Shown here one piece after another: positions 57,504-64,000 of a DNA stretch of 64,000 nucleotides. The stretch is from UBA285 sp049970695 (GTDB lineage: Archaea; Thermoproteota; Thermoprotei_A; Sulfolobales; Desulfurococcaceae), in NCBI GenBank assembly GCA_049970695.1, contig JBMFML010000002.1, forward strand, positions 119,864-183,863, in the 5' to 3' direction. The stretch's first letter is position 1. Each line of letters opens with the position of its first letter. The notes beneath the pieces are model-generated. The model did not search any database. It worked only from the letters and a program-made list of their open reading frames with translations, and had not been told where the DNA came from. The translations under genes were made by a program, and so were the position numbers.

Positions 57504-58856
57504 TTACCCCGCTTTTTGCATGACATATCTCTCGTAGATCATTACTACGCGGTCTTTCTCGATGTAAAACTCCACGGGGATTTTAGCAGCCAGGCCCTGC
57601 ACGTAGAATAGCGCATAGCCCTCCTCGATTCTCGCTGGAAAAGCGGGGAGTAGCGTCTTCCTCACGGGGTTTTCTATTATTACTGCTCCATCGCTGGTCT
57701 TAACGTTGAGCCTTATGGATCCCCTGTACCCCACGTAAGAGCCTTTAATGGCTTCAAGCAAGTTCTCGTACTTGATAAAGGGCAGGGCCTCCTCGGGCCT
57801 TAAGCCCATCAGCATTGTCAACGCGTAGGCACCTATGAGTGACAAGGGATACGTGCTGGTATTGGCTAGAACCGCCACGGCTATCTTGTCGCTCGGCACA
57901 TAGCCTAGGTAGGCTGAGTAGACGTATACGGAGCCTGAGTGCCCCACCAGCTTCTTGCCATGAAAGTCGTCGTGGATTACGAGCCCATAGCCGTAGTAGC
58001 GGCTTGTCGGAGACTCGTAGGGTAGCTTGACGTGAGGCCTCTCCATAAGCTCTATGCTCTCCTCACGGACAACTTCCACTCCCCTGAAAATCCCCCTACT
58101 CACCATCATCTCGGCGAACTTAAGCAGGTCTAGGACGTTGCTGAAGAGGCCTCCATCGGCTTTAATTCCGAATAAGGGTTCGGCTCTGACAAGCCTGCCC
58201 TCTGGTGTAGCCTTGTATGGTGTCGCCTTGTCGGCGTCTCTAAGATACTCCTCCCTGCCGAAGTAGCTCTTGTCCATGCCGAGCTTCTCGAAGACGTGCT
58301 TCTTCAAGTACTCCTCGTACTCGAGCCCCGAAACCTTCTCTATGATCTTTCCGAGTATGACGTAGCCCTCGTTGAGGTAAAACCACCTCTCCCCGGGCTT
58401 GAAGACGCGCCAAGACTCGTAATCACTCATGTAGGCCAGTACGTCGTCTGGCGACGATATTGGGAGCCACGTGCCTCCAAGCTCGTAGTAGCCCTCAATT
58501 AAGGCCTCGGCATAGCCTAGTGCAGGTATGCCGGATGTGTGGGTAAGCAAGTGGTGTATCTTTATGTCGCTGGACTTTACGACGCCAACGTACTTGTTAA
58601 CGGGGTCTTCAACGCTCAGCAACCCCTTCTCCTGCAGCTGCATTATTGCGAGAGCCGTGAAAGCCTTGGTGACCGAGCCGACGCAGTAATTGGTCCTCGG
58701 TGTTGGTGGCTGCGCGGACTCGACGTCTTTGAACCCAAAGCCCCTCGCGTAGACGATTTCGCCATTCTTCAAGAGAGCTATCGAGAGCCCCGGTATCTTA
58801 TGCCTCGAAATCCTGGCGAGGATAAAGCTCTCAAGCGCGGTATACTCCACGAACAC
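57504..58856 (-). CDS. serine beta-lactamase-like (CubicO) hydrolase with C-terminal barrel
   Basis: A 450-residue protein. The catalytic S-x-x-K is in YCVGSVTKAFTALAIMQL (serine near residue 60), the Y-x-N in RWFYLNEGYVILG near 157 and the H-x-G in LVGHSGSVYVYSAYLG near 306. Residues about 365-450 (SYVGYRGSIRLNV to VVMIYERYVM) look like an added beta-barrel domain, as in the archaeal peptidase Pab87. There is no signal peptide, so it should be cytoplasmic. Likely a peptidase or esterase rather than antibiotic resistance. Confidence 0.88.
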   Translation of the reverse strand: MFVEYTALESFILARISRHKIPGLSIALLKNGEIVYARGFGFKDVESAQPPTPRTNYCVGSVTKAFTALAIMQLQEKGLLSVEDPVNKYVGVVKSSDIKIHHLLTHTSGIPALGYAEALIEGYYELGGTWLPISSPDDVLAYMSDYESWRVFKPGERWFYLNEGYVILGKIIEKVSGLEYEEYLKKHVFEKLGMDKSYFGREEYLRDADKATPYKATPEGRLVRAEPLFGIKADGGLFSNVLDLLKFAEMMVSRGIFRGVEVVREESIELMERPHVKLPYESPTSRYYGYGLVIHDDFHGKKLVGHSGSVYVYSAYLGYVPSDKIAVAVLANTSTYPLSLIGAYALTMLMGLRPEEALPFIKYENLLEAIKGSYVGYRGSIRLNVKTSDGAVIIENPVRKTLLPAFPARIEEGYALFYVQGLAAKIPVEFYIEKDRVVMIYERYVMQKAG

Positions 58857-58983
58857 CCCCCATATTCGATCCTGTGGCGGGCTCTCTTAGGCTTTACTGC
58901 TGCGGAAGTCCAGGTGCTTTAAAGCCCGCGTAACGCGAAAAGCCATATAAATGCAGTAGCAGCCTTTTAAGTGGGCATGTATT

Positions 58984-59553
58984 GTGAGCAGCCCGACTCT
59001 CGAAGAGCACGTTCATAAGCTTGTTGCGAGGGGCAGGAAAAGGCTCGAGGTGTTGCGCGAAATCTGGAAGAAGGTTGAGAGCGGCGAGCTCGGACTCCGC
59101 GATCCAAGCCCACCTCGAGACTTTGCATCCTACATGAAAAGGCCCGACTACTCGGCGTGGTATTGGGTAGTAGTAGGCTTGACACTTGCAGCGGTACTCC
59201 TAGTGTATGCCACGGAGGTTGCAGCGTTCTTAACTCCTGCTAGGTACGTTCTTGGCGCGCTCTACGTCTTATTTCTTCCCGGCTACGCACTAGTGGAGGC
59301 ACTGTACCCGGAGAGCAGGAGCCTAACCCCCCTTGAGCGGGCTGCGCTATCAATAGGTCTCTCGCTGGCAGTAGTGCCCTTGATAGGCCTAGTGCTGAAT
59401 TACACGCCGTGGGGTATCAGGCTAGCCCCAATAACAGCCTCAATATCGATGTACACAATCGCCATAGCCACTTTAGCCGCGTATAGGAAGTACAAGTTGA
59501 TCTCCATCAAGGCCTCTGAAGGAGTGCGTGCACGGCAGGCAGCACGACGCTAA
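58984..59553 (+). CDS. DUF1616 membrane protein
   Basis: A 189-residue protein. A charged N-terminal helix (KLVARGRKRLEVLREIWKKV) is followed by three to four membrane helices between residues 60 and 165. FLPGYALVEALYPES near 103 and LTPLERAALSIGLSLAVVPL near 120 are the DUF1616 signature. Archaeal members are often found near cell surface glycan genes, but none is adjacent here. Function unknown. The GTG start follows a TATA-like ATATAAAT at 58946-58953 by about 30 bases. Confidence 0.85.
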   Translation: MSSPTLEEHVHKLVARGRKRLEVLREIWKKVESGELGLRDPSPPRDFASYMKRPDYSAWYWVVVGLTLAAVLLVYATEVAAFLTPARYVLGALYVLFLPGYALVEALYPESRSLTPLERAALSIGLSLAVVPLIGLVLNYTPWGIRLAPITASISMYTIAIATLAAYRKYKLISIKASEGVRARQAARR

Positions 59554-59627
59554 TGCTGGGGCTTGAAAGGCGCCCCAGGCCCCCTTGTCAGCTAAGCATG
59601 TGCAATTGTGTAATAATACGGTGCTGT

Positions 59628-60896
59628 TCAGAAGAGATGTGAGAGAAGCGCGTAATCCATTGGCGCCGGGGTGGATCGCGCTCTCCTCGCTTCTGCGCGC
59701 TTAAGCTCTATATAAGTCTCTATGAGCTCTGCTGGAAACGCCGGTTTGAGGTACTCGTTGTCGAGTTCGAGGCTATCTAGGGCTTCCTCGAGGCTTCTCG
59801 GTAGCCTTTTCAAGCCTCTGTTGTTTACATAGACATTGTAGTCTATTGGATCGCCTGGGCTTATTTTCTTCTTGAGGCCGTCCAGCCCTGCTAAGAGTAT
59901 TGCAGCAATGCCGAAGTAGGGGCTCATTGAGGCATCAGGGTTTCTGACCTCTACTCTGCCGCCCTCAGCGGGCACTCTGATCATGGTTGTCCTGTTCGCA
60001 ACACCCCAAGACGCGTAAACAGGCGCTTCGTAGCCCTCAACGAGCCTTCTATAGCTGTTCACGCTGGGATTTGTAAGTGCTGCAAGGCTTTGCGAGTGCT
60101 CTAGTAGCCCGCCAATGAAGTAGAGAAGCTCGTCTCTGCTACTAGCAAATAAGTTGACTCCGTCCTTCCACAGGCTTACGTGTACGTGGAGCCCGCTGCC
60201 GTAGTCGTGGGAAAACGGTTTTGGCAAAAATATTGCTACAAGCCCCTTCCTTCTGAGAGCCCTTCTCAAGAGATTTATCGATAAAAGTATGCTATCGCCT
60301 GCTTCCACAGGCGTTTTAGAACCAAGCGACACCTCATACTGGCCCAGGTGGCCGTTTTCTCTGTGAACTTTTTGAACAGCCACTCCACCTAAGTACTTTG
60401 CTGCGGCTTCAACAACACACGCATCTGCGGGACTTGCAAGGGGCTTTGCGTAATCTTTTACACCATCAAAGTTCATGGTCAAGGGCTCTGCGCGTAGTTC
60501 TTGGCTAGCCTTATCTACAGACACCGCCAGGCTCTTCACGACGTAGAACTCTAGCTCTACTCCCACGAGCGCGTCATAGCCTTGCGTGCTCAAGTAGTTC
60601 ACGGCCCTTTCAAGCACCATTCTGGGGTCGAATGGGTGTCTATTTCGGCACCTAGAGTCGAGGCAAACAACGCCAGTAGCAAAGACCTCCCCATCCTCGC
60701 CTATGTCAATGCAGCTACTACTCGCTGGCGCTACAAAGACGTCGCTCTTTTCTACTCTTGCATAGCCGTACAGGCTTGATCCATCAACACCAATAACCGC
60801 GTCTGAGCAATCTACGCGCCCAAGGGCTACTACTTCTCTGTGCACTCCCAGCAGGTCTGTAAAGAGTATTCTTAGCGTCTTAATCTGCATCGGCAT
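59628..60896 (-). CDS. glnA: glutamine synthetase type I
   Basis: A 422-residue enzyme joining ammonium to glutamate. Metal and glutamate site residues are in LVGVELEFYVVKS near residue 115 and ENGHLGQYEVSLG near 195; SGLHVHVSLWKDG is near 245 and the ATP/ammonium loop in NRTTMIRVPAEGGRVEVRNP near 315. It is a little short at the N-terminus for the family. The ATG at 60896 is preferred since the shared TATA box at 60931-60939 predicts a start near 60909; a GTG at 60923 would lie upstream. Divergent from an Lrp-type regulator. Confidence 0.93.
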   Translation of the reverse strand: MPMQIKTLRILFTDLLGVHREVVALGRVDCSDAVIGVDGSSLYGYARVEKSDVFVAPASSSCIDIGEDGEVFATGVVCLDSRCRNRHPFDPRMVLERAVNYLSTQGYDALVGVELEFYVVKSLAVSVDKASQELRAEPLTMNFDGVKDYAKPLASPADACVVEAAAKYLGGVAVQKVHRENGHLGQYEVSLGSKTPVEAGDSILLSINLLRRALRRKGLVAIFLPKPFSHDYGSGLHVHVSLWKDGVNLFASSRDELLYFIGGLLEHSQSLAALTNPSVNSYRRLVEGYEAPVYASWGVANRTTMIRVPAEGGRVEVRNPDASMSPYFGIAAILLAGLDGLKKKISPGDPIDYNVYVNNRGLKRLPRSLEEALDSLELDNEYLKPAFPAELIETYIELKRAEARRARSTPAPMDYALLSHLF

Positions 60897-60930
60897 TGTT
60901 ACCACAGAACCCAGTGGAGTCACCGAAAGA

Positions 60931-60939
60931 TTTATAAGC
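60931..60939. promoter_or_regulatory. bidirectional TATA box between glnA and the Lrp gene
   Basis: TTTATAAGC at 60931-60939 (within GATTTATAAGC) reads as a TATA box on both strands. It is about 26 bases from the predicted glnA start (60909) and 26 bases from the predicted lrp start (60961). The single element therefore probably serves both divergent genes, and any protein bound over it would switch both. Confidence 0.6.
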
Positions 60940-60976
60940 AGGCAGGCGGACTACTAGTAAATCACGTGGTTCACTT

Positions 60977-61483
60977 ATGAGGGCTTCCAGAAAGGATTCG
61001 GATGTAGTAGACGAGCTAGACCTGAAGGTGCTGGAAATTCTTCAGCGCAATGGGCGGGCTAGCCTGAGAGAAGTTTCAGAAAAAGTCGGCAGGCCTGTTT
61101 CAACAGTGCACGAGAGAATTAGGAAAATGCTGCAGAAAGGCGTGATAAAGGGGTTTACTGCTCTGGTAGACTACGAAAAGCTGGGCTACCAGGTTAAGGC
61201 GCTAATTCTTGCCAATGTAGAGGGTAAGCACATTATTGACGTCGAGAAGCACGTTGCCTCGCACCCCAACGTCCTTGCCGTCTATGACATTACTGGGGAG
61301 TTCGACGTAGCTATAATAGCTATTTTCAAGTCCATAAGCGAATTAGATCAATTCGTTAAGTGGCTGCTCCAACACCCGCACATAAAGCAGACCAGAACCA
61401 GCATAGTCTTTAGAACCGTGAAGGAAACACTACAACCACCCCTCCATACGGCTTTGGTCGAAAGCAAACCCCCGCTCAACTAG
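60977..61483 (+). CDS. Lrp/AsnC family transcription regulator
   Basis: A 168-residue regulator. The helix-turn-helix is LDLKVLEILQRNGRASLREV and SEKVGRPVSTVHERIRKM (residues about 13-55), and the C-terminal ligand-binding RAM domain runs from KALILANVEGKHIIDVEK to about 150, with the strand GEFDVAIIAIFKS. Lrp proteins sense amino acids. Its position, divergent from glnA with a shared TATA box, points to control of glutamine synthetase and itself, as is known for Lrp-type regulators of nitrogen genes in archaea. The ATG start has a predicted 16-base leader. Confidence 0.92.
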   Translation: MRASRKDSDVVDELDLKVLEILQRNGRASLREVSEKVGRPVSTVHERIRKMLQKGVIKGFTALVDYEKLGYQVKALILANVEGKHIIDVEKHVASHPNVLAVYDITGEFDVAIIAIFKSISELDQFVKWLLQHPHIKQTRTSIVFRTVKETLQPPLHTALVESKPPLN

Positions 61484-61640
61484 TTACATCACAATTGATT
61501 CGTGTAGAGAGGGGGCGTTTCAATATTAGCGAGTCCTGCCATGACACCCTCGCGGTTCAGTACAACTGGGCTTTAGGCATCTAGCTCTACGAAAAGTAAT
61601 TTAGCTCTACAAAGAATAGTGGTTTACGGGGGCGACGGCC

Positions 61641-62702
61641 TTGAAGTCCCGCGCAGCTGTTATGAAGGCGTATAATCAGCCACTCTCTATTGAGTACATT
61701 GAAGTGCCTGAGCCGCGGGGAGAAGCCGTAGTTGTCAAAATTGCAGGTGCAGGGGTTTGCCACAGCGACTTGCACCTGCTGAGGGGAGAGCTCCCCGGGT
61801 TACCCACGCCGCTCCCAATAGTCCTGGGGCATGAAAATAGTGGCGTCGTCTACGCGAGGGGGGAGAAGGTCCCTGAAGAGCTGAGAGAAGGTACGCCGGT
61901 GCTCGTCTTTGGCGGCTGGTACGAGGTTGAGGACGAGTACACGCTTACGGGAGATCAGCAACTGTCGAAGACCCCGGTCTGGCCGGGCATTATCAAGTAC
62001 AATGGGGGCTACTCCGAGTACCTATACGTGCCGAGTTACAAGTTCTTGGTGCCCGCCCACAACATAGAGGACCTCGCAGCCGCTTCTGTGCTTACAGATG
62101 CAGGCTTAACACCATACCGCGCTGTCAAGAAGCTCAAGCCCCATGTTTCGCCAGACGATTACGTCGTCGTCGTGGGCTTGGGTGGACTTGGACTGTTTGG
62201 TGCACAGTATGCAAAGCTCATTCTAAACGCCAGAGTCATCCTGGTAGATGTCAGGGAGGAAGCGCTTCAACTAGCATCTCGAGTAGTAAGGCTAGACCCG
62301 GAAGACCTGTTGCTAAACGCCAGTAAAGTCAGCGTTTTGGATGAAATTAGTAAGGTCACTAGGGGCAAGGGGGTTAGGGGCGTACTAGACTTCGTTGGCT
62401 CTTCAAAGACTCTCGAGACTTACTTAAAGGTGCTTGGCGGCAAGGGCGTATACGTTGTTGTAGGGCTTCACAGCCCACTGGGCCCTCAAATACCTATACA
62501 CGACTTAGTGACTAAGGAGGTCTCGATCCTCGGCTCGCTGTGGGGCAATATTAAGGAGCTCCACGAAGTAGTGGATTTGGCCAAGAGAGGGCTTGTAAAA
62601 TACAGAGAGCTGGTAGTCAAGGTAAGGCTTGAAGAAATAAACAACGCCTTCGAGAAGCTTGAACGCGGCGAAGTCGCTGGGAGGCAAGTGGTAATACCTT
62701 AA
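61641..62702 (+). CDS. zinc-dependent alcohol dehydrogenase (MDR family) lacking structural zinc cysteines
   Basis: A 353-residue medium-chain dehydrogenase. Catalytic zinc ligands appear in GAGVCHSDLHLL (Cys, near residue 38) and VLGHENSGVV (His-Glu, near 62). The NAD site is VVVVGLGGLGLFGAQYAKL near 178. In the loop where many family members have four cysteines for structural zinc, this protein has GGWYEVEDEYTLTGDQQL, with none. The TTG start gives the normal N-terminus. The substrate is probably an alcohol or aldehyde, as for Sulfolobus-type enzymes. Confidence 0.9.
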   Translation: MKSRAAVMKAYNQPLSIEYIEVPEPRGEAVVVKIAGAGVCHSDLHLLRGELPGLPTPLPIVLGHENSGVVYARGEKVPEELREGTPVLVFGGWYEVEDEYTLTGDQQLSKTPVWPGIIKYNGGYSEYLYVPSYKFLVPAHNIEDLAAASVLTDAGLTPYRAVKKLKPHVSPDDYVVVVGLGGLGLFGAQYAKLILNARVILVDVREEALQLASRVVRLDPEDLLLNASKVSVLDEISKVTRGKGVRGVLDFVGSSKTLETYLKVLGGKGVYVVVGLHSPLGPQIPIHDLVTKEVSILGSLWGNIKELHEVVDLAKRGLVKYRELVVKVRLEEINNAFEKLERGEVAGRQVVIP

Positions 62703-62897
62703 ATCTCGCAGTAGTGTTTTTAGCGCACTTCTTTTCCACACTCGCCGGAGCCTCAAAAAAGCCTCGGAACCAGTTATAGTCGCTTAAACGAGGTAGGCCA
62801 GTCTGGAAGCGCTGCTCGCACTCTTCCCTGCTTTTTAAGTGCCCTGCTTCGTTTTACCTCTAAGCAGCTCGTGATTACTGGCGTAGTGGTGTGCCAA

Positions 62898-63548
62898 TTG
62901 AAGAAGCTAGTAGTGTTCGACCTAGATGGCACGCTAATTGATAGCGAGGACTTCATTGTATGGAGCTTTGTTGAAGCTGGCAGGCTTGTGGGAGTGGGCA
63001 TAGACCCCGAGCTCGTCAGAGAGTCCATTGGTTTGCCGCTAGAGGTGGTTGTCGAGAGGGTTCTTAAGTCCGCGGGTGCTTCTGAGAGCGTTGTCGAAGA
63101 GTTCCTTGAAGTCAGGAGGAGGATTGCGAGGGAGAACTGGCGTAGAATGGTCAGGCTGTTCCCAGACGTTAAGCCTGCTCTAGAGGAGCTGAGGGGCATG
63201 GGCTTTAAGCTGGCTGTAGCGTCTTCGGCAGTTACAGAGAGGATAGTTGAGTTTCTCGAGTACTTTGGCGTGCTCGGGTACTTCAGTGTAGTGCTGGGCG
63301 TGGGGCCTGGCGTGAGGGGGAAGCCCGAGCCAGATGTGCTGTTGAGGGTCCTGGAGGCGAGCAATGCAAGTTCGCAGGAGGCGGTTTACGCTGGTGATAG
63401 AGAAGTAGACTGCGTAGCAGCCCAGCGTGCAGGCGTGGACTTCGTGCTCGTGGACAGGAAGCGCAGAGGAACCTCTTCGTGGAGCTGCACACCACGAATT
63501 ACTGTCGAGAGCCTCCTAGAGCTCCCGCGTGTCTTGAAACGCCTATAA
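62898..63548 (+). CDS. HAD hydrolase (beta-phosphoglucomutase / phosphoglycolate phosphatase-like)
   Basis: A 216-residue HAD enzyme with a helical C1 cap. Motif I VFDLDGTLIDSEDF is at residue 6, motif II AVASSAVTERIVEF near 100, motif III lysine in RGKPEPDVLLRVLE near 139 and motif IV AGDREVDCVAAQRAG near 166. Substrate unknown. The TTG at 62898 gives the standard N-terminus; GTG codons at 62871 and 62889 are in frame and possible. The stop codon lies within the TATA box of the candidate H/ACA RNA. Confidence 0.88.
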   Translation: MKKLVVFDLDGTLIDSEDFIVWSFVEAGRLVGVGIDPELVRESIGLPLEVVVERVLKSAGASESVVEEFLEVRRRIARENWRRMVRLFPDVKPALEELRGMGFKLAVASSAVTERIVEFLEYFGVLGYFSVVLGVGPGVRGKPEPDVLLRVLEASNASSQEAVYAGDREVDCVAAQRAGVDFVLVDRKRRGTSSWSCTPRITVESLLELPRVLKRL

Positions 63549-63570
63549 GGGTAGTTAAAGTAACTAGACA

Positions 63571-63658
63571 GTGGCCCGCGGCACTCCCGGCGGCGGCGTC
63601 GCTTAGACGCTGGGCTAAGCCCAGCGCGTGAAAAGCCGGCCTCCTGCCGCGGGCACAC
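63571..63658 (+). ncRNA. candidate H/ACA guide RNA
   Basis: GCCCGCGGCA (63574-63583) pairs with TGCCGCGGGC (63645-63654) and is followed directly by ACA (63655-63657). An upper stem CCGGC (63587-63591) pairs with GCCGG (63635-63639), leaving small opposing loops as the guide pocket. The distance from the upper stem to ACA is 15 bases, which matches the 14-16 base rule of H/ACA RNAs. Above it are GTGAAAA, where a kink-turn would be expected, and an apical GCTGGGC-TAA-GCCCAGC hairpin. TATAAGG at 63545-63551 is about 26 bases before the 5' end. The target and the kink-turn are unproven. Confidence 0.5.
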
Positions 63659-63749
63659 GAGACCTACCAGCAGCAAAAAAGCCCCTACAAACCACCCACA
63701 TCGGCGCAAATAGCCCAAGAACTGGAGAGCGGCTTATTAACGGGAAGTG

Positions 63750-63757
63750 TTTATAAA
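63750..63757 (+). promoter_or_regulatory. rRNA operon promoter (TATA box)
   Basis: TTTATAAA at 63750-63757, in the context AAGTGTTTATAAACC, is the strongest TATA box upstream of 16S. It predicts a start near 63778, giving a leader of about 130 bases before the mature 16S 5' end. Confidence 0.65.
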
Positions 63758-63802
63758 CCCCCAACGCTACAAGAGAGTAGTGGATCCCTGCACTTATCGT
63801 GG

Positions 63803-63849
63803 GGACCCGACATGCCAGGGGGGTGGCTACCCCCCTGTGCATCGGGTCC
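63803..63849 (+). other. long hairpin in the 16S rRNA leader
   Basis: GGACCCG (63803-63809) pairs with CGGGTCC (63843-63849), then ATG with CAT, then CAGGGGGGT with ACCCCCCTG around a GGCT loop: 19 pairs in all with two small bulges. It lies in the external transcribed spacer upstream of 16S, between the promoter and the mature end, and is probably part of leader folding or processing. It does not look like the 16S processing stem itself, whose partner would lie beyond the window. Confidence 0.55.
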
Positions 63850-63907
63850 GACGGAGGTAGGCCCAGCCGTGCAGGCCCTAGAAGCCCGGGCCGCCCCTGC
63901 GGCCGTA

Positions 63908-64000
63908 ACTCCGGTTGATCCTGCCGGCCCCGACCGCTATCGGGGTGGGGCTAAGCCATGGGAGTCGTACGCCCCGCCGCTGCGGGGCGTGGCGGACGGC
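63908..64000 (+). rRNA. 16S rRNA, 5' end (cut by window edge)
   Basis: The universal archaeal 5' sequence ACTCCGGTTGATCCTGCC starts at 63908, followed by GACCGCTATCGGGG, GGGCTAAGCCATG and GGAGTCG, and the helix 6 region CGCCCCGCCGCTGCGGGGCG near 63970. The archaeal form of these signatures agrees with the proteins in the window. Only the first 93 bases are present. Confidence 0.98.

Noticed and set aside
62774..63364. Long frame of 196 codons on the minus strand opposite the HAD gene
   Set aside because: It is serine- and threonine-rich antisense of a gene with all four HAD motifs, a usual artefact of this codon usage.
63559..63842. Small frames on the minus strand in the rRNA leader
   Set aside because: They fall on GC-rich structured RNA with a promoter on the other strand and contain no domain.

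Overview
The window is a 64 kb piece of a chromosome from a hyperthermophilic member of the Thermoproteota (Crenarchaeota). The evidence is the archaeal information-processing gene set (SRP54, Pus10, RpoF, RpoL, TFS, PCNA, PriS, a GINS subunit, aIF2-alpha, Nop10, Csl4), TATA boxes about 25 bases upstream of transcript starts, many GTG and TTG start codons with GGAGG/GGGGG-type ribosome sites, three of seven tRNA genes carrying small canonical introns, and a 16S rRNA 5' end of archaeal type at the right edge. A tetraether lipid synthase homologue fits a hyperthermophile with GDGT membranes. I cannot name the genus. I see no CRISPR array, no insertion sequence and no phage gene.

Layout, left to right. 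1-3745 (minus strand): the edge of an ATP-grasp ligase gene, two unassigned genes, purine salvage (MTAP, a phosphoribosyltransferase) and a flavin-reductase-like protein. 3850-10358 (plus): tRNA-Leu and the conserved cluster srp54-pus10-L21e-rpoF-DUF655-ksgA-HemK/Mtq2-like-SPOUT methyltransferase. 10427-14700: ASCH protein, UMP kinase, GlmS, and a winged-helix/bactofilin-like pair. 14701-15658 is gene-poor with decayed coding traces. 15659-18537: a small unknown protein, then a PhoU/RCK-C protein divergent from an MgtE-type cation transporter. 18538-19363 is gene-poor, with a decayed permease trace and a candidate structured RNA. 19364-25917: DMT transporter, BtpA-family protein, ADP-forming acyl-CoA synthetase beta subunit plus DUF2148 protein, two ubiquitin-like small proteins with a permuted GTPase and a Fap7-type kinase, and the tetraether synthase homologue. 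26157-29410: Na+/alanine-type symporter, a two-helix companion protein and a class III PLP enzyme. 29424-32289: five tRNA genes around AlaX and AmrS-type radical SAM genes.

32390-39244 is a long, tightly overlapped run for translation, transcription and replication (uL16, Dph2, METTL5-like, Csl4, DUF2067, RpoL, an unknown gene, TFS, PCNA, PriS, GINS). 39383-43631 is a complete phosphate uptake operon (PstS-C-A-B, PhoU). 44282-47253 carries an STT3/AglB-like membrane protein lacking the usual catalytic motif, then aIF2-alpha and Nop10. 47841-56557 is one minus-strand operon for a group 4 membrane-bound [NiFe] hydrogenase whose first two genes are a GltD-like flavoprotein and a polyferredoxin. 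56774-63548 holds phosphatases, a CubicO-type hydrolase, glutamine synthetase and an Lrp regulator sharing one bidirectional TATA box, and an alcohol dehydrogenase. The end of the window holds a candidate H/ACA guide RNA and the rRNA promoter, leader and 16S 5' end.

Together the genes suggest an anaerobic heterotroph that takes up peptides or amino acids, makes ATP through ADP-forming acyl-CoA synthetases, disposes of reductant as H2 through an ion-pumping hydrogenase, and keeps independent ammonium assimilation and phosphate uptake. This picture is an inference from gene content.
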